Source of the DNA: Cryphonectria parasitica EP155
Taxonomy: Eukaryota > Ascomycota > Sordariomycetes > Diaporthales > Cryphonectriaceae
DNA length: 64,000 bases
Reading direction: 5' to 3'
Assembly (NCBI RefSeq): GCF_011745365.1
Contig: NW_024468910.1
Coordinates: 4,120,068 to 4,184,067, forward strand
Positions 60,022 to 64,000 of this stretch are shown piece after piece. Made by a program: the position numbers and the translations under genes. The notes below the pieces were generated by a model. That model saw only the letters and a program-made list of their open reading frames with translations. It ran no database searches and had not been told where the DNA came from. Position 1 is the first letter of the stretch; each line of letters opens with the position of its first letter.

Positions 60022-60884
60022 ATGAAGGGATCTGTCATGGCCGTTGCGGCCCTCCTCGGAGGTGCCAGCGCCCACAACCAGCAGAGACACGGCCACGATG
60101 CCTTTCACATGAGGAGGCAGAACGGAACCGACAAGGCCTGCACTCCCGTGGTCAAGACCATCACTGGTGACTTCATCTGTACGTTTGTTGACTTGGAGGT
60201 TGGGGGGAAAGGGAGAAGGAGAGCACGTATCAGGATGAGAGAGAGGAAGAAAAAGAAAGATGTTTTGGAAAAGAAGAGAGATGCCTTTTTGAGGACAAGA
60301 ATGAGGAAACTGACCAAGGTGGATGCTGCTCTATAGGGACTCCCACTCCTGATGCGAAGCCTGCCAACCCAGACACCACCACCTCGACGACCATCCAGGC
60401 CCCCTCGTCGCACGCCACCTCCGTGACGGCTGCTGCTTCCACCTCCTCGGCGGCGGCTATTCCTACGCCTGCGGCCCAGACATGTCCTACCTCAGGTGAG
60501 TAAAATACACTGCGCTTCAGTCTTTTGATAGCTTTCAATACTAATTCTCTTCTTTTTCTCAAGGCACATATACTTTCCCGGCCAGCACCTTGACCGTGAC
60601 TGCTACCACCTCGGCAGTTGTGCCCTCGTCGACAGTTTGCACTGCTGGCACTTACACCCTTGGTGGCACGACCACGTGAGTTTTTCTCATCTCTCTCCTC
60701 ACTTTTCCAACGATCCAGAGACAAAAAAAAATAAAAAAATAAGCAGAGACTAACACGCTGGTTAAAAGTGTCGTGGAGACGTCCACAGTCGTCACCTGCC
60801 CGTACGCCACCGTCTCGACCAACAGCGCCGGTGTTGTCACCAGCGTCATCAAGGAGACTGTCTACGTAAGTGCTACTCAGAGTG

Positions 60885-60920
<36 letters not shown>

Positions 60921-62190
60921 ATATTCTCACAAATGTGATCCTTTTTGTTCTAACACAAACCCCCTACAGACTTGCCCGGCTGCTGGTACTTACACCATTG
61001 TGCCCGGCACCACCACCACGGTCACCGCCCCCTCCGAGACCGTGACCGTCCCTGTCATCTCCACCTACCTGCCTGGCACCTACACCGCCCCGGCCGTCAC
61101 CACTGAGGTCGTCACCGCCACCGTGGTCTACTGCCCCTTCGCCTCCGTCGAGGCCAGCACCACCGCTGCTCCCGTCGTCGCCTCCTCGGTCGCTGCCGTC
61201 GCCGAGACCCCCAGCAGCTCCGCCGCCCCCGTGGTTGTCGCCTCCTCGGCCAGCGTCGTGGCCTCTGCCTCCGTCTCCTCCGCCAGCTCTGCCGCCAGCA
61301 GCAGCAGCAGCTCCTCCTCATCCACCGCCACCCTGGGCGGCTCCGGCTCCTCCCCCTGGTCGCTCACCTACACGCCCTACAACTCTCTGACGGGCGACTG
61401 CCAGACCGCCGAGGCCGTGGAGGCTGACCTCGCCGCCGTGGCCGCGGCCGGCTTCTCGTCGGTGCGCGTGTACTCGACCGACTGCGACACGCTCCCCAAC
61501 GTGGGCGCCGCCGCCGCCAAGTGGGGTCTCAAGATCATCGCCGGCATCTACATTGGCGACGCCGGCTGCACCAACGACTCGCCCGACGTGGCGGACCAGA
61601 TCGCCGCTTTCCAGTCCTGGGAGCACATGGACCTGGTCGAGCTGTTCGCCGTCGCCAACGAGGCCTACAACAACGGCTACTGCACCGCGTCTGAGCTCGC
61701 CGCCCTCGTCACCCACGTCAAGTCCGAGCTGGGCTCCCTGTACAGCGGGCCCTGGACCACCACCGACGTCGTCGCCACCTGGCAGGACACCGAGTTCGCC
61801 TCCGCCCTCTGCCCGCTCATCGACGTCGTCGCCGCCAACGCCCACGCCTACTTCACCTCCACCGTCGCCCCCTCCGACGCCGGCCCCTTTGTCAAGTCCC
61901 AGCTCGACATCATCGAGGGCGCCTGCTCCGGCCTGACCGGCTACATCCTCGAGTCCGGCTACCCCACCTCTGGCGATACCATCGGCCTCGCCGTCCCCTC
62001 CATCGCCAACCAGGCCCTCGCCATCACCAGCATCCTCGAGACCGTCGGCGACAGGGTTGTCCTGTTCAGCATGTTTGACGACAAGTGGAAGGCTGCTGGC
62101 GAGTACAACTGCGAGCAGAGCTGGGGTATCGTCCCCAGCCTGTTCGGTACCGTCGGTGCTGCCTGGGAGGCTCTCGTTGCCGCGCTGTAA
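60022..62190 (+). CDS. Secreted GH17 cell-wall beta-glucanase (btgE-like)
   Basis: This is a glycoside hydrolase family 17 beta-1,3-glucanase or transglycosylase of the fungal wall. Five exons (60022-60178, 60337-60495, 60564-60675, 60769-60865, 60970-62190) give 581 residues. A short signal peptide (MKGSVMAVAALLGGASA) starts it. The next ~200 residues contain Cys/Thr-rich modules repeating a CxxxGTYT pattern (CPTSGTYT, CTAGTYT, CPAAGTYT), followed by an Ala/Ser-rich linker with a Ser run. The GH17 barrel begins WSLTYTPYN. The acid/base lies in VANEAYN and the nucleophile in LESGYPTSG. LFSMFDDKWKA and QSWGIV are typical of the family's end. No GPI tail is visible; the Cys modules may bind the wall. 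Intron 4 contains a (GTA)n repeat. Confidence 0.95.
60885..60919. repeat. (GTA)n repeat in GH17 intron 4
   Basis: About 11 GTA units start 19 bp after the donor site of the 104-bp intron, which makes up a third of it. Confidence 0.9.
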
Positions 62191-63609
62191 GAAGAAGGAA
62201 TAGGTCAAAGTGAGTTGGATAGGAAGGAACGGAAAGGAAGGGGAGGTGGTTTGCTGTTTGGGATTTGTGAGAGTGAGAGAGATGTCTTGCCGTCCTGCGC
62301 TCTTGCTGTATTTATGTGTATAGATTCGTTCGTACGCTGGGTGTTCTCCTCAAGGGGGTTGGCTTTTTTCTTTTTTTCAAACCCAACCTGAGAGAAACTT
62401 CCACCGGCTCTCTCTCTCATATCTATGCGAGTAGGCAGAGAATTCATTGCGGGCTACCTTTTTTGTCGGTCGATTTTTTTTTTTAAAGCCAGCTCGACCC
62501 CATTTTCCACCGTGAAAACCCCGGGTTTTGGGAATACTTACGCCTTCTATGCCTTCGAAGAAAGATGGTTGTCCAAGTTAGCTTAGTAAATTCCCCGCAC
62601 ACACTTCGAAAGTGTCATCTCAACCAATGTGTGCATAACATTCGCGACACACATTTATCTTGACAGAACCTACCTTGCACACAATACATATGTATAAGAA
62701 ATGCATACAAGACGCCATTCAATATCAGACTGAGCGGGAAGGGGACAGAAAGAATATAAAAACAAAATTAAGGCAGCTAACGCATAGCCCCAACATTCAT
62801 CCCATTACACCATCCAGAATGGGACGTCAGGGAGCACACAAGTGTCCGTATAAAAAGAAGAAGAAAAAGGGTCAGAAGAGAAGAAGGGGGGGGGGGGGTA
62901 AGAGAGAGACAGAGGCAATAAAGAGGAGCATCATATCCCTCGTCTATGACCCATCTACCTTGCCTTGTGCGCCATGAAGAGGACCTAGAGAGAGAGAGAG
63001 AGAGAGAGGGCCCTGTGAGTTGTCTCGATCGAAGAGATAATTACAACATCTCACATCCATCCACTATTTCCATTTGCCCCCCTCCCTCCCTTTTTTTCTT
63101 TCTTTCTCTTTCTTTTCTTCTTCTTTTCTTTTTACTGGCCGTGGTTTCCGTACCGATTATGCATGTGAATGACAAGATAATTCAAGTGTAGAAAGAACGC
63201 CGGTCTGGGTGAATGTTGGAAGAATTAAGAAGACAGCCCCCATGGCCAAAATAAAAATAATATTAATTCATCGAGACAACGAAAACAAGATGAGAACCGA
63301 TCTGCGCTATTTAATCCAGACGCTTTCCAATGGACATGACATGCTCTAAAACTCCAGCTCGTGAGGCGCTGCCCTCATGGCAAGGGTACTCCCCATTATA
63401 CATGAATAATAACGCATTTCCAGATTCAAGACCCGCCTGTGTTAAAACATAAAATAAAATAAAAGGGGGGAGAGGACGAGTTGTTATATTTCGGGGTATC
63501 ATGTGCGTTATCATTAAATCAAGTCTCGGCAGGTAGGTAAGTCTTGTGTGGTAGCTCTGTATATGTTGTTGTCGGAAACTCGTCGAGTTGTTTTGATTAT
63601 TTTCTGTCG
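62191..63609. other. Intergenic region between convergent genes
   Basis: These are the 3' flanks of the GH17 gene (+) and the WD-like gene (-). A G-run occupies 62886-62898, an (AG)n tract 62987-63008, and a T/CT-rich patch about 63088-63132. No gene is supported. Confidence 0.55.
62987..63008. repeat. (AG)n microsatellite
   Basis: About 11 AG units on the + strand. Confidence 0.9.
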
Positions 63610-64000
63610 TTAGAAGGGCTGAAGCAAGTGTGGAGTGATAGCTCGCCGCCGCCGTGTCTCACAATATCGAGGTCGCCGTAGCGGCGTGACCTTGAATTCC
63701 TGCCAGTCGTAGCTGCTATCTGTGCATGCGACATAGGGCCTCATCCCGAGGTCTTCAGGGTCATGATGCCGCTCTGCACCCATGCCACACCTCTCGAGCC
63801 TAAAGAGGCCGCCTCTGTTCGGATCACAGCACAGCACGTGCAGGTCTTGGCCCTCGTTCACAAAGGAGGTGCCACCAATCTCACCAAAGAAGTCGAAGGT
63901 CTGCTTCGACTGGAATGTCTGGGCATCGTAAATGTTGACAAAATCTGCCTCCTCGGCTGCCACGAGCACCCGCTTGCCGGAGCCAAGCGGTGAGAAGCGG
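63610..64000 (-). CDS. WD40-repeat-like protein, C-terminal fragment
   Basis: The last exon of a minus-strand gene is open to the edge of the window, so the 5' part is missing. The fragment reads FSPLGSGKRVLVAAEEADF followed by VNIYDAQTF, QTFDFFGEIGGTSF and GGLFRLERCGMG. This pattern of a final beta-propeller blade with a FFGE(I)xG segment resembles the uncharacterised fungal WD-repeat proteins of the S. pombe C2A9.03 type (from memory of the family). The tail is Arg-rich (PLRRPRYCETRRRRA). Function is not known. Confidence 0.72.
   Translation of the reverse strand, partial: RFSPLGSGKRVLVAAEEADFVNIYDAQTFQSKQTFDFFGEIGGTSFVNEGQDLHVLCCDPNRGGLFRLERCGMGAERHHDPEDLGMRPYVACTDSSYDWQEFKVTPLRRPRYCETRRRRAITPHLLQPF

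Noticed and set aside
61318..62208. 296-codon frame antisense to the GH17 gene
   Set aside because: An artefact of strong GC bias at third positions of the real gene; Gly/Val/Asp-rich with no domain.

Overview
This window is nuclear DNA of a filamentous ascomycete fungus, most likely a Sordariomycete (inference). The genes are interrupted by short GT-AG introns of about 50-230 bp. The gene set is typically fungal: a Sac1/5-phosphatase synaptojanin, a 14-3-3 protein, an exocyst Sec10, a cyt-4/DSS1-type mitochondrial RNase, a Reg1-type PP1 regulator and a GH17 cell-wall glucanase. Coding DNA is GC-rich at third positions. The non-coding DNA is long and full of microsatellites and runs of C or G. 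I saw no operons, CRISPR arrays, rRNA genes, convincing tRNA genes or intact transposons.

Left part (1-12.9 kb): the 3' part of an inositol-polyphosphate 5-phosphatase (+), a hypothetical Ser-rich CPVC protein (+), a small protein with a duplicated 17-residue motif (+), and a five-exon 14-3-3 gene (-) with an 8-nt microexon. Long pyrimidine-rich non-coding stretches separate them.

Middle part (13-36 kb), the gene-dense core: a secreted class-3 lipase (-), a small secreted cysteine-containing glycoprotein (-), a TUG/Ubx4-type UBX protein (-), proteasome beta-3/Pup3 (+), a SERCA-type Ca2+-ATPase (-), a cysteine-rich single-pass membrane protein (-), Sec10 (-), the Nus1 subunit of cis-prenyltransferase (+), an AlkB-type dioxygenase (-) and tRNA m1G37 methyltransferase Trm5 (+). 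UBX/Pup3, Sec10/Nus1 and AlkB/Trm5 are divergent pairs, each sharing a short promoter region. Several products serve the secretory pathway (SERCA, Nus1 for dolichol, Sec10, UBX), but nothing shows that they are co-regulated.

Right part (36-64 kb): about 11.5 kb without a credible gene, then a Reg1-like PP1 regulator (+) preceded by a short uORF, the mitochondrial RNase II-family exonuclease (-), a tentative gene with a GPI-anchor-like tail (+), a secreted GH17 glucanase with N-terminal Cys/GTYT modules (+), and the 3' end of a WD-repeat-like gene (-) that runs off the window.

No obviously new multi-gene system was found. The most interesting signals are the tiny coding exons (12 + 8 nt in 14-3-3; ATG-only + 19 nt in Pup3), the marked excess of C/G homopolymer tracts confined to non-coding DNA, the gene desert and uORF upstream of the Reg1-like gene, the duplicated-motif small protein, the KKXX tail of the SERCA pump, a PIP-box-like N terminus on the AlkB protein, and a possible alternative start on Trm5. 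All exon boundaries were read by eye from splice consensus and protein continuity, and none has been tested against transcripts.
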